NCBI GenBank assembly: GCA_026873275.1
Contig: JANTUC010000004.1
Coordinates: 1,240,001 to 1,304,000 of the forward strand
Direction of reading: 5' to 3'
DNA from: Pseudopithomyces maydicus
Lineage: Eukaryota; Ascomycota; Dothideomycetes; Pleosporales; Didymosphaeriaceae
DNA: 64,000 bases
The translations under genes and the position numbers were made by a program. Shown here piece by piece: positions 12,144-24,535 of this stretch. Position 1 is the first letter of the stretch. Every line of letters starts with the position of its first letter. Under the pieces are notes generated by a model, which saw only the letters and a list, made by a program, of their open reading frames with translations, was not told the DNA's origin and made no database searches.

Positions 12144-12539
12144 CCTAGCTTCAATTTTTCGATTCCTTGATTGGATACACCTTACTATTGTCCGCTACGC
12201 CTATGCTAGACATGTTTTCTTTTTTCATCAGGAGCTTCCGGTAGGCCTCGCCATTGATATCTTGCTAGTCCCACTAACAGCTGTCCAAGGGCTTACTAAC
12301 GCATTGCCACGACCTTCCACCACTCCCGTTCACGTTATCTTGATTTCATGTCTGCCTATATTAGGTGCATGGCATACAATGAGGTTGGACTCTCCAGTCG
12401 CGTTTACGGTCGGTTGCTTTTTCTGGTATTTCGATTGGATGTTGAACCCCGCAGCCTGGAGTCTGGATCTGGGAGCCCATGGAATGGATTCAAGCCTAAT
12501 TAGCCAACGCATCGATTATAGTATACGGTGCATTGAGCG

Positions 12540-12655
12540 ATATCGATTGTTGAGCGATGTGGGAAAAACAGAGCTTCTTGTTCGCTCAGCTGTACTTGAG
12601 CAATGCCGGCGTGTTAGTAGTTGGGTGGATGCTCGCGGATCCCCGCTGTTGATAC
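12540..12655 (+). pseudogene. Decayed 5S rRNA copy
   Basis: The 3' two thirds align to the 5S gene 1 kb upstream: TTCGCTCAGCTGTACTTGAGC, GCCGGCGTGTTAGTAGTTGG and GATCCCCGCTGTTGATAC. The 5' end no longer matches the ACATACGACC start, so helix I cannot form, and the block around GGATGCTCGCGGATCC has lost bases in the control region. A T7 run follows. I read it as a 5S pseudogene on the plus strand; the left boundary is approximate. Confidence 0.75.
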
Positions 12656-13898
12656 TTTTTTTCTTGTATTACTTTTTTCCTCTTTTTGGGTGGTGGATAA
12701 GATAGCTAGAGGGGGAAGGAGGGTTACCTTTCTAGAGGTATCTGTGTACCACCGGGCACAAAGTTGAAACCTTGGAAGAACACTCCATACCGGCATATGG
12801 GTAAACATGCCATACTTTTTGAACACACACGCTTGCCATATTCTCATTTTCAAAAAATGAATGTTTTTCTTAGGGCTGAAAAAGCATACTTAATTCGCTT
12901 GCATCAGATTTTGGATTTTGGGCGCTTCCATGGTATGGGGGTCGATCATCTACCAATACGCTACCGTCCCAACATGTTCATCAGTCAGATACACTTTCTT
13001 ATGTTTGGTGTATTGCTTTGGTACTCGTTTATGTATTAAATGGATCTATTACGTTTAGTTTACCTTAAGCTGGCTTACATCTGGCCAGAGTTGGTGTGCT
13101 CAGTCTAGGTCCCCACGACGATGATTGAGAGACTTATGTTTTGGAAACTTTGGCAAAAGCACAACGAGTACAAAGAGGGATGTTATTGATTTGAAAGCTT
13201 TTTATACGCCACGTTTCTACGCTGTCCAGTGGGGAGTCACTTTTTTCTAACCATTTTTAACGCCGTCCTCGTGTTGACTCGACACCTTTTGACAAATTTC
13301 TAAATCATTGATTTCAATTTCGGTTGCTCCTATGCACAAACTAGCGGCTTGGAAAATCCAATATAAAACACTCTTGCTGGCATTTCTTTTGAACTTCGCC
13401 AGTACTTATCAATCGATTTGAAAATTATTTTACAGGCGAGTAGTACGGCTCGCAAATCATTCGGTAAGAACAGGACCCCAGCCCGGCAAATGTGCAGATG
13501 CCCCACGATTCTTACACGCGAGATAAACGAAGTGGACCCGGATAAATCACCTACGAAACTAGTTTCTAGACCAAGCCACCTGTAAAACTCAGATCTCGAT
13601 CCATGCAAGTGTTAGACAAGGATTGAATAAGGCAGTGATCGACGCTACCAGAGTACATCTGGCGAGTAGGGTGAGTAGGGTCGCTTGATGGACTAGGATG
13701 ACAAGTACGCGGATTGGTTGATAAGAATCAACTTCTAAAAGGGCGTTCGGCCGCATGACCTGCATCCTTTGGCTTTGAAGCGAGGAATAGTCAGCACAGC
13801 CGTGGAGCCAACTTATCAGACCACATAAACGCACACAATCAAAGCTTTGGCTTTATGCTGATTTTCTTACGGAAAATTGATCTACCTCGTACATAGAA

Positions 13899-15114
13899 AT
13901 GCCATCAAAGGATCAAGAGGTATTTTCATCCATCCAAATTGGGAACAAAAGATACTGATCTTGCGCCCCATAGTGGGTTTACTACCACGCTGGTGGCGTA
14001 CGAGGCGCACGCCCGGTACTGCGCGGTGCAGATGCCAAAGAAACGTTCGAATCCATCCCAGTGGTTGACGTATCTGGGTTGTTTTCCTCAAACGTAGAAG
14101 ACCGCAAGCAAGTGGCAGTTCAAATAGGGAAAGCATGTCGCACTGTTGGATTTTTTACGCCCAAAACCACAGTGTTCCGGATGACGTTATTGAGGGGACG
14201 TTTGACGCTATTAAGAATTTCTTTGCGCTTCCAGCAGAAGACAAGATGGAGGTGCATCTTCACAAGAATGCCGCGCTGAGAGGCTATGAGCCAGTCTTTG
14301 AAACAAACTTGGAGGGGGCAGGACGAGGTGGTAAGTACTACAAGCGCGACAGATCCGAATCAATCCGCTGATTACATTGAAAGACATGAAAGAAGCATTT
14401 CTCATCGGCCAAGATGCTTCAGAGCCAGAGCAAAACGCGCCGTTTCCAACTGGTCCGTTGACACCCAAGCTAAATTCTTGGCCCAGTGCATACCCCGAAT
14501 TTAGGCCCAAGGTGTACCGCTACTACAACCACGCTATGGCGTTCGCACGGAAGCTCATTCAAGCCTTCGCGCTATCGCTTGACCTCCCAGAGACATACTT
14601 TGATGAGATGACAAGTTTTCCGATGATTCACTTTCGTATGCTCCACTACCCTCCTCAGGAAAAACAAGATTCGCGTGATATCGGCATAGGTGCACACACA
14701 GATTACACGTTCTTTACTCTCGTTCAACAAGAATCCGTCTCCGGGCTTCAGGTGCTTAACGCAAATGGTATCTATGTGGATGCAAAGCCCGTACCAGGGA
14801 CCTATGTGGTCAATGTCGGAGATTTCTTCTCGCGCGTGACAAACGGTGTCTTTAAATCCACCGTACATAGAGTGCTCAACCTTAGCGGTGAGGAAAGATA
14901 CTCCATGCCATTTTTCTTCGCGCCGAATCCAGAGGCCACTGTGGACGTGGTTCCTTCTTGCCGCGTCGAGGGTGAAGAGTCGAAGAGTATTGTTGCTGGA
15001 GAGTATTTCATGGAAAGGCTGAGGGCAGCTCGTTGGAGACATCCGAGTAACGATGGCAAGCCTGCGCCCAAGGTGCAAGATGTAGCTACGAGCGAAATCG
15101 TGGTACAGGCCTAA
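13899..15114 (+). CDS. 2OG-Fe(II) dioxygenase beside the PKS, frame-broken at a T run
   Basis: This is an isopenicillin-N-synthase-like 2-oxoglutarate/Fe(II) oxygenase and the likely tailoring enzyme of the adjacent polyketide synthase. Model: exons 13899-13919, 13974-14330 and 14384-15114, about 369 residues. The DIOX_N part 'QIGKACRTVGFF' is followed by 'VPDDVIEGTFDAIKNFFALP' in a different frame; adding one T to the T6 run at 14151-14156 would join them and give the family's GFFYAQNH. Fe ligands are His231, Asp233 (AHTDY) and His288 (TVHRV), and the 2OG-binding RYS is at about residues 298-300, all with numbering after the shift. The first short exon is the least certain: its 54-nt intron has a CTGAT branch site, and without it an in-frame TAG lies upstream. 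Either this is a young pseudogene or a homopolymer error; the rest shows no decay. Confidence 0.75.
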
Positions 15115-16469
15115 GAACGTACGAAGGCAAATATTCAACACCAACACAAATTATAAATACAGAAGACGTGGCTGCTAATATTTCGGACAGTAATAAATAT
15201 TTTATAAATTCTTTCTTTAGAACATGAAGGGGGGCAAGTAGTCTGTACGCTCTGTCTTCCATGTGATACTTACACAGATTGTGTTTAGTTACAGATGTCG
15301 CGAAAAATTCATTAAATATATCGCAACAACATGTAGATGCTCGAAGCGATGATGTAGAACAAGTATTCGCGTATAAAGAGTAGGTGACCAGATGCGGTGA
15401 TTTAGATTTCTCAAAAGCTTGGGTGGCTTGAAGATGTGTATGTAATCACCAAAAAACTGGTGGACTTTATAATAACCTATTTTGGGGGCAGAACCGCTGA
15501 ATTAGCACTAAAGCAGTTCAATAAGTTTCGTTGTTGAGATGGACCCACTAAAGCTGTGGATGCCAAGCGATGATTTACCTCAATCAGTCCTGGTGCGAAA
15601 GGAGCAAGCCCCTTGGGAGTAATTATTACTCCGTTCGTCGAATAAGTTCCGGTCCTCTTCAGAGAGTCAGACGTATCGAGATTTCTCAAATATTGCCAGT
15701 GAATGTGCTATCACTAGCACAATCGCATGAAGCGTTCGTGATTAATTAATTGTGTTCTCTGTAACTCCAACACCTGAAACGAAAGTCATAATTATCTCGT
15801 TAAAATGCACTATTTGCACTGCCCAGTGCTCTCTACCAGCCCACTACTGGGATGTTAAGCAATCTATGAACAATCAGCAATGACATATGGAGATTTACAA
15901 CCCATTTACACCGAGGTCAGCTTATGCCAGGCAAAGCAGGAAATTTTATGCTCCTTTAGCGGTAATATGTACAAAAGGAATCTAGTTTCAAATCACAGCG
16001 CTCGGAAGTAAGCCAAAATAACGGCTGTGTGAGGCTGAAAATCCGTGCGCGTTCACACTGAGGCTGATCTCGGCATTTCGAAGCTGGCGACAATGGATAC
16101 AATAGGTATTAGAGGGCTTTGTATAATATGAACGAAACTTAAAGAAACTTATGATAAGTTATAGCAACCAATGCGATGTAGAAACCTGGGAACTACTTGA
16201 GTACATTGAAATCCAGCGAAGCAAGCTATCGAGCCTCGGGCATGCAAACGAATCGCTCAGATCATGCAAAGGCCTTCTACGCTGATCTTTGAGGCTAAGT
16301 GTATTAATAGAAAGCTATGTCAGAGCTACCATTTATATACTTCCTTGCTGCTACACGTATAGGGCGTCATTATTTCGTGTCTCAAAATTCTTCAAAGCTG
16401 GATAGATTAGATTTATACTTTTTTTGAGAGTGTCTTTTGAAATTTTCCATTCAACATCAGCAAATTGTA
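15115..16469. other. Intergenic region upstream of the PKS
   Basis: In 1.36 kb between the oxygenase stop and the PKS start no gene is seen. The sequence is AT-rich. The last 150 bp contain TATATAC-like and T-rich segments (16330-16435) that could serve as the PKS core promoter and leader. I could not identify a pathway-specific binding site. Confidence 0.4.
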
Positions 16470-19400
16470 ATGGATCGATACACTACGAATGGCTCGCATG
16501 GATTCATCTCAGCCAATACCAATGGCCATCAAACAAACGGCACCTTAAACTCACATTCTAATGACATCTATTCTAATGGGAGAATCTGCCACGATTACTC
16601 TATTGATGGAAACATTACCCCACCACCAATCGCTATCGTAGGTATGGCCCTCCGCTTACCTGGTGGAGTCAATTCTCCGGACCGCTTTTGGGATCTCCTC
16701 ATCAACAAGAAAGACGGACGGACTCGGGTCCCAGGTAGCAGATATAACGCTGAAGCCTTCCACGGAACACGCGCCCGGACTGGTGAAGTCTCATCGAAGC
16801 ACGGCTACTTTTTAGAAGACTCGCTAGAACAGCTTGACGCGTCCTTCTTTTCTATGTCCAAGTCTGAAATCACACTTCTCGACCCACAGCAGAAGCTACT
16901 ACTGGAAGTGGTATATGAATGTATGGAGAGCGCTGGGCAGTCCGACTGGAGAGGCGGCAAGGTAGGGTGTTATGTTGGTGTGTTTGGAGAGGATTGGTTG
17001 GATCTTGGTAATAAAGATACTCAATCATCCGGAATGTATAGGATCCTAGGTATGGGAGACTTCGCTATATCGAATCGGATATCGTACGAATACGATCTGA
17101 AAGGACCAAGGTAGGCTACCTTACGCTGTGTTGACTGGATTCAATTTCGGAACGACTGGATGCTTTTTGAAGACAACCATATGGCTAATATGACGTAGTA
17201 TGACTATTCGAACGGGATGTTCTTCATCACTCATCGGTCTCCACGAAGCATGTCAGGCTCTAGCTAATGGAGATTGTTCTTCTGCCATAGTTGCTGGCAC
17301 GAACATCATCATTAGTCCTACTATGACACAGCACATGACACAACAGGGTGTATTATCACCCGAAGGGTCATGCAAGACATTCGACGCTGCTGCTGATGGA
17401 TATGCCCGTGGGGAGGCCATCAACGCAGTCTACATTAAGAAACTGGACGATGCTCTCCGAGATGGTGATCCTATCCGCGCCGTCATCCGATCGACTTTCC
17501 AGAACTGTGACGGCAAAACAGCTGGGATGACGAATCCGAGCTCTCAAGCCCATGAGGATATGATGCGTGCAGCTTACAAAATTGCTCAGTTACCGGTTTC
17601 GCAAACAGCCTTTGTCGAATGCCACGGAACAGGTACAGCAGTTGGCGACCCGCTTGAAACAGTAGCGATCGGCAACGTTTTTGAAGGAACTGGCGTATAC
17701 ATTGGATCGGTTAGTCTGACTACCTCTTGATAGATTCGACGCAACTAACTCTGAATTTAAAGGTCAAGCCGAATGTTGGCCACTCAGAAGGCGCATCGGG
17801 AATCACGAGTCTAATCAAGGCGGTTCTAGCGTTGGAAAACCAGACGATACCCCCGAATATCAAGTTTTCCAACCCGAACCCGAAAAGTAAGTAGGATTCA
17901 AGATTTAATAGTAAATCTCGACTAATTCGATCCAGTCCCTTTCAAAGAAGCGAAACTGCGAGTTCCGGTAGAACCAACATCATGGCCAACTGATCGCGCA
18001 GAGCGAGTAAGCGTGAACTCATTCGGTATCGGAGGTGCAAATGCACATGTATGTAAACTTCCAATTCTTTGGTTCCCTGGTACACCCTGACCATTCATCA
18101 ACAGGTTATACTCGATTCAGCTGCCTCCTTCTTAAAGTCAATCCCCTCAAAAATTCCGCAAATGTTGCTACCAAAAACACCAACAACCCCACGCCTCCTA
18201 GTACTCTCCGCAAACACATCAGATTCCCTGCGCAGGCGCGTTGCAGAAACCCAGACATACCTCAACTCTACATCAAGCGCCATCTCAGACATTGCTTTTA
18301 CTCTAGCTCTCCGACGTGAGAATCTCCCCTACCGCACATTCGGTATTGCGTCGGAAAACGAGCTAGTCAAGTTTTCAAATTTCCAGAGAACGCCCCGAGT
18401 TACACCCGCGTTGAATTTTGTGTTTACGGGCCAGGGAGCGCAGTGGGCTGGTATGGGCGTCGAACTAATGGAAGCTTACCCCGGGTTTCGAGAGGATGTT
18501 GAGTATCTGGATGGCGTATTGCGGGGATTGCCTGACGGACCAGAATGGTCGATTCAAGGTACTACAGGTTCATCCCGGGGATAACGATGACTCTACTAAT
18601 AGGCGATCAGATGAATTGCTCGCCGTCAAAGAACTGTCTCGAATCAATGAAGCTGAGATTTCGCAACCCCTCTGTACAGCACTACAGATAGGGTTGGTCA
18701 ATCTTTTAAGGAGTTGGGGGATTCATCCCGCAGCTGTAGTTGGTCATTCTAGCGGTGAGATTGCCGCAGCATACGCAGCTAAGGCGATATCCGCGAAGAC
18801 TGCCATAATTATTGCGTATTACCGAGGTCAAGTAACGAAAAAGAAAGCTCGGGCGGGCGCAATGGCCGCTGTGGGACTTGGACGCGAGGAAGCGACCAAG
18901 TTGTTGGTTGACGGTGTTGTTATCGCATGCGAGAACAGTCCAAAGAGTGTCACACTATCCGGAGATGCAAGTAAGGTTGAAGAGGTCATACAGACGCTGA
19001 AAATGGAACAACCAGACGTGTTCTGCAGGCTACTCCGTGTCGAGATGGCATATCATTCACGTGAGTACTGCAAAGATAGCAGCTTAGACAACCATTCACA
19101 GCTAACAATGATACAGATCACATGTCAGATTTTGGAGAGCAATATGAAGCCTGGACGGGACCCCACGTGCGCAGCAACGCACCTACTGCAAAGTTTTATT
19201 CTACTTTGACCGGTAAATCGATCTCAGATGCCAGGGTGTTAGATGCCCCTTACTGGAGAGCAAATGCGGAGAACTCTGTTCTGTTTTACACAGCAGTGAG
19301 CTCCCTTATCAGCGCCACAGAAGGCGAACCAAACATCTTTCTAGAGATAGGACCGCACTCAGCATTGGCCGGTCCACTTCGTCAGATCTTCCAGCAGAAG

Positions 19401-22400
19401 CAACCTACACCCGTTCCAACATATATCTGTACGCTCACTCGTAACGAGAACCAAGTCAACAGCATTTTATCTGCAACCGGACAGCTCTTACAGCAAGGAA
19501 TCAAGGTCGATTTCAATGTCATCAACGGCCCTGGTCGTGTTCTGACCGACCTTCCATCATACCCGTGGCAGCACGATACCAATTATTGGAAGGAATCTCG
19601 CATAACTCGAAACTGGAGACTGCGCACCTTCCCACACCACGAGCTTCTCGGCTCGCGTATGCTCGAGTCAAGCGACGTCGAGCCATCGTGGCGAAATGTG
19701 TTGCAACTAGATAATGTGCCATGGTTGCGGGACCACAAGATTGTCGAAGATATTGTTTTCCCTGCCGCGGGTTATATTTCTGCTGTCGGGGAAGCCGTTC
19801 GTCAAACGACAGGGTCTCAGGACTACAGTATCAGGAGGCTAGTTGTGAAGAGCGCGTTAGTCATGCAGGAGGGTCAGACACCGGAATTGATCACTAACTT
19901 GAAGCCTGTGGCATTGACCGATAGTCTGGAGTCAGACTGGTTCGATTTTACGATTACTTCGTATGACAATGAGAAGTGGACGAAACATTGTACAGGTCAA
20001 GTGAGAGGAGGTCGTGATAAACCGGGGATGGTTCGCCCGATAGAGGCTCACTCTCGCGCTGTACAGTCCGAAGCCTGGTACTCAGCAATGAAGAAGACCG
20101 GCTTGAATTACGGACCGCACTTCCAACTGCTTCAGAAGATTACAGCGCATCCTGCCCGCTGCATTGCTACCGCAACCGTACAAGACTACCGGGAGTCGCA
20201 TGAGAGCGCGTATGCAATACACCCCACAGTTATCGACCAAACACTTCAGCTATTCACTGTAGCCATGTCCAACGGGTTGGCTCGCCGACTGGACAAACTG
20301 GCGATCCCAGCAGTCATAGGCGAAATGTATGTTGGCGAGGGCGGAGAATCCGTCAACATGGAGGTCGAAGCGCATGTTTCGGCAAAAGGGGCTATCCACG
20401 GTTCAGCAGTCGCAACATCAAACGGCGAAGTCGTCCTCTCGCTCTCCAATTCGATATTCAATCCGCTGGAGACAGATGATTCTAGCTCGAAGAATCAAGA
20501 TAACTTGGCGGCCGCGCGTCTAGAATGGAAACCGGATATTGACTTCGTGCCAGCACAGGATCTGATACGTCCACGGGGAAGAAAAGAAACATCTATCTTA
20601 TTGGTAGAGAAATTTGCGGTGCTGTGCATGATCGAGACGGCCAAACGCATAGCATCTATGGATACCACAGCAGAGCACCTGCAAAAGTTCCGTTCGTGGC
20701 TCGATTTGGAGATAAACCGCATGGCTAGCGGCGAATATGACATTCTGCCCGATGCTAAAGAGTGGATCGCTTTGCCCTCAGAGGAACGACTGAAACTCTT
20801 GCACGAAGCGCAGGGGCATGCCTCTGCCTACGAGGGGTGCGAAACTATAATTTCAACTATCCAGTCAGTCCTAGAGAAGTTCGATGATATCTTTCACGAA
20901 AGAGTCAGCGGGACGAATCTCCTACTTTCAACGAACACACTCAAGAGCGTCAATGCTTTCTGTCAGGATATGGTGGACTTCTCAACCTTTTTCTCTCTAC
21001 TCGGACATTCAAAACCAACGATGCGGATTTTGGAAATAGGTTCTGGGTCAGACGAGACGACTTTGCAAATCTTAAAAACGCTCCAGTCGCCCGAAGGAGC
21101 CCGGCTCTTCTCCAAGTACCATCTCACCTCTGCATCTCCCGAAGTTTTCCCCACCGCAAAAGAGAAGCTCAAGGAGTACAGTGGCATCGAGTACTCGGTC
21201 TTGGACATTAACAAGGATATTGTTGAGCAAGGTTTTGAGCCGGAAACTTATGATGTTATCATTGCATTGAATGCTTTCCACGCTACGCCTAACTTGAAGA
21301 ACACTTTATCGAATGCTAGAAGGCTTCTTGCTCCCGGAGGTCGACTGATCCTGCAAGAGTTCTGTCCAAAACTACGGTGGATCAACTACATCATGGGTGT
21401 TTTTCCCAGCTGGTGGCTTGGCGTCGAGCATGAACGAAGTAGTGAGCCATTCGTGTCTCCCAGTCGATGGGATGAAGAGCTTCGTGCATCTGGCTTCAGT
21501 GGTGTGCACGGTCTAGTGTATGATGGAATGGAGCCGCTTCAGATCAACGCCAACATGATTTCGACGGCTATAGAAGCGCAGCCTAAACACAGCAAACAAA
21601 TTAGTCTCTTATACCATTCCGATATAAGCCCGATGGCCCAAGAGGTAGCAGACCGGTTCATTCATGAAGGTCACGCGGTTACCTGGACTACTCTGGACCA
21701 AGAGCCGACCAGTGGCCAAACTGTCATCGTACTGCTGGACCTAGATAAGCCATTCCTTTTCAACGCATCAGAGAAAGACTGGGCGGGCATCCAAAAATTC
21801 ATCGCCACCTGCAGTTCTCACTCTAACAACATGATCTGGGTGACTAAATCCGCCCAGGCGCACTGCTCAGAACCATCCTACGGCCTACTCCCTGGCTTCG
21901 CAAGAACGATCCGGTCGGAACTCTCCGTCAATCTGGCGACTTTTGAAATCGATAACTTTGGAGTAGATGCATGGGAAGCTCTCGTGAAGCTCTCTAGGAA
22001 GTTTCCAAAACAGTCAAGAGACGAAACTTTGAAGCCCGATTACGAATATGCGTTTTTCGAAGGACAGATTCATACTAGCAGATATCACTGGGTGTCTGCG
22101 GCCGAGGATCAAGAGTCTACAATAGACGATGAGACCGAAGCGCGGTTGGAAGTCGGAAAGTATGGACTACTGGGATCCATAGCATGGAACCAAGTTCATG
22201 CTAGAGAAGTTCTACAAGGCGACGAAGTTGAAGTCCAAATGCGCAGCGCAGGATTGAACTTCAAAGATGTCCTCGTTAGCATGGGTATTGTCGATGGTCC
22301 AAAAGACAGACTGGGTCTCGAAGGGTCTGGCATAGTAGCCAGAACGGCACCAGGCGTCAATCACCTACAGGTCGGTGATAGAGTGTTCGTCAGCGACTTA

Positions 22401-24497
22401 GGATGTCTCTCCACGAAGATGGTTACGTCAGCGAAGTTGTGCGCGAAAATACCTGATTCTTTGAGCTTTGAGGACGCTGCAACGATGCCGTGCGTTTACA
22501 GCACAGTTATCCATTCGCTTGTGAATGTGGGTGGACTAGAGAGTGGACAGGTATGCAGTTCCGTGGAGTGTGCACTGAGATTTTATACTAACCAGAAGGC
22601 AGTCTGTTCTGATCCATTCAGCATGTGGTGGTGTTGGAATAGCAGCAATCCACGTTTGCCGTATGCTGGGAGCAGAAGTAATGCATCCTTTTCTCTGTAT
22701 GGACCAGTGCTAATTCGTACAGATATACGCGACAGTAGGCAGTGAAGAGAAGGTGCAGTACCTCATGGACACCTTCCAGATACCTCGGAATCATATTTTC
22801 GATTCGCGTAGTACATCGTTTTTACCGAACCTCATGCGCGAGACAAACAACAAAGGAGTCGATTTAGTCCTCAACTCTCTTTCAGGCGAGCTTCTCCACG
22901 CTTCATGGAAGTGCGTAGCACCTTTTGGTAAAATGCTTGAAATTGGCAAGCGTGACTTCATCGGCCATGCAAAGCTGGCCATGGAAATCTTTGAATCGAA
23001 CCGGTCCTTTGTGGGCATCGATCTGGCGCAGCTAACGTTGGAAAAACCGGAAAAATGTCAAAAGCTCCTTGAGCAATGCATGTCATATTATCAGCAAGAT
23101 GGCATCAGACCCATTCGCCCAGTCAGAGTTTTCGAAGCAACCCAGATCATCGATGCGTTCAGGTACATGCAAAAAGGTCAACACATCGGGAAAATTGTCA
23201 TCAACATGCCAGAATCCCCACGGCAGTTACAGGCACAACCCAAATCCCACGAGATAACATTCTCGGCCAACGCCTCGTATCTCTTGGTTGGGGGACTGGG
23301 TGGTCTCGGTCGCGCGGTATCGACATGGATGGTCGAACGAGGGGCGCGTCAATTGGTGTACATCTCAAGATCAGCAGGAACAAACCCCGAAGATGGAGCT
23401 TTCTTCGCAGAACTTGAGGCTCAGGGTTGCAAGGCGATCGCAGTCGCTGGAGATGTCACATCCGAAGAGGTCGTCAAACGTGCGATTTCACTAGCCGAAA
23501 AGCCGGTCGCTGGTATCATACAACTCTCCATGGTCTTGCGGGTAAGCTCTCATATGTTACGCACTATGTGTAGACCACTAATGATTTGCAGGACCGAAAC
23601 TTCCTACAAATGTCGTATGAAGACTGGCAAGCTCCGCTGTCATCGAAGGTGCATGGAACATGGAACTTGCACAAAGCATTCGAAAACACAAAGCTGGATT
23701 TTTTCCTGCTATTTAGCTCCATCTCTGGTGTGGTGGGTCAGTGGGGACAATCCAATTATGCCGCTGCAAACACCTTCCTCGACTCTTTCGTTCAGTATCG
23801 GCACAGCTTAGGGCTTCCAGCCTCTGTCATCGACGTGGGCGTAATGGAAGATGTTGGCTATGTAAGTAAAAATACTGCGGTACTAGACATCTTCCGCACC
23901 TACAGTATGCACGGATTGAAAGAAATCGACCTTATTCAAGCTGTTGAAATCGCCATCAAGAAATCGACACCGAGGCCAACATCGCAGGGCAGCTACTGCA
24001 GCTTGAGTCAATTTACCACCGGTCTGGCTTCGACGAAATCGATCACGGATCCTAGCAATAGAGTAATCTGGAAAGACGACGCGCGAATGGCGCTGTACAG
24101 AAACCGCGAGCCGGAGAAGCAGACTGGTGCCGGTACTGCGAGCGAGGGACTGAAAGATTTTCTACGGGCTGTCGCGTCCACTCCGTCTATTCTAGACAAA
24201 CAGGAAAATGTGGATTTCCTCACACAGGAAATCGGAAAACGGATAAGATCATTCATGATTCAGTCAGAGGAACCGATTGATACCAAACTCTCACTGTCCG
24301 ATATGGGCGTGGATTCGCTGGTCAGTATCGAGATCCGTAATTGGTGGCGAATGGGTCTGGGTCTGGAAATAAGCGTATTGGAAATCATGAGCGCAGGGTC
24401 CGTAGATCGGCTGGGAGCTGTCGCAGTAGAAGGGCTGCGGACAAAGTACGGCCCTAAGGAAGGACCGCACCCTACTTTGGGCACCGAAGCGCCATAA
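16470..24497 (+). CDS. Highly reducing polyketide synthase, KS-AT-DH-cMT-ER-KR-ACP
   Basis: This iterative type I PKS builds a reduced polyketide from malonyl units. Ten exons join in frame: 16470-17110, 17199-17709, 17763-17886, 17936-18048, 18105-18558, 18611-19060, 19117-22550, 22603-22677, 22723-23541, 23592-24497; 2508 residues. KS has Cys221 (RTGCSSS), His356 (ECHGTGT) and His391 (NVGHSEGA). AT has Ser661 (GHSSG). DH has His971 (RDHKIVEDIVFP) and Asp1138 (HPTVIDQTLQ). The methyltransferase, about 1370-1560, has motif I as EIGSGSDETT (1404-1413), short of the usual G-x-G-x-G. ER has HSACGGVG at 1914-1921. KR has GGLGGLGR at 2124-2131 and Tyr2263 (SNYAAAN). The ACP serine is Ser2449 (GVDSL). 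There is no thioesterase or reductase domain, so release needs a partner. The start is the first ATG in frame. No break is visible. Confidence 0.95.
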
Positions 24498-24535
24498 GTA
24501 GATTATACATAGACTGTACACCTCTGACCGCCGAT

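Larger units (their letters stand above)
10748..13898. other. Gene-poor AT-rich region with 5S copies
   Basis: In 3.15 kb no supported protein gene is present. Only short open frames occur, and the longest (12262-12705, plus) crosses the decayed 5S copy. The region holds the 5S rRNA gene, a 5S pseudogene and a heptanucleotide repeat, listed separately. TA-rich stretches such as 11295-11390 suggest repeat decay, possibly by RIP (repeat-induced point mutation), but I see no transposon coding remnant or terminal repeats. Confidence 0.5.

Noticed and set aside
12262..12705. 147-codon plus-strand open frame
   Set aside because: It runs through the decayed 5S copy and has no family features.
17710..17762. 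Premature stop in the PKS KS domain
   Set aside because: The stop lies in a normal 53-nt intron; splicing restores KPNVGHSEGA.
18559..18610. Frame change in the PKS between KS-AT linker and AT
   Set aside because: Explained by a 52-nt GT-AG intron ending at GATCAG; the nearer AG at 18602 gives the wrong frame.
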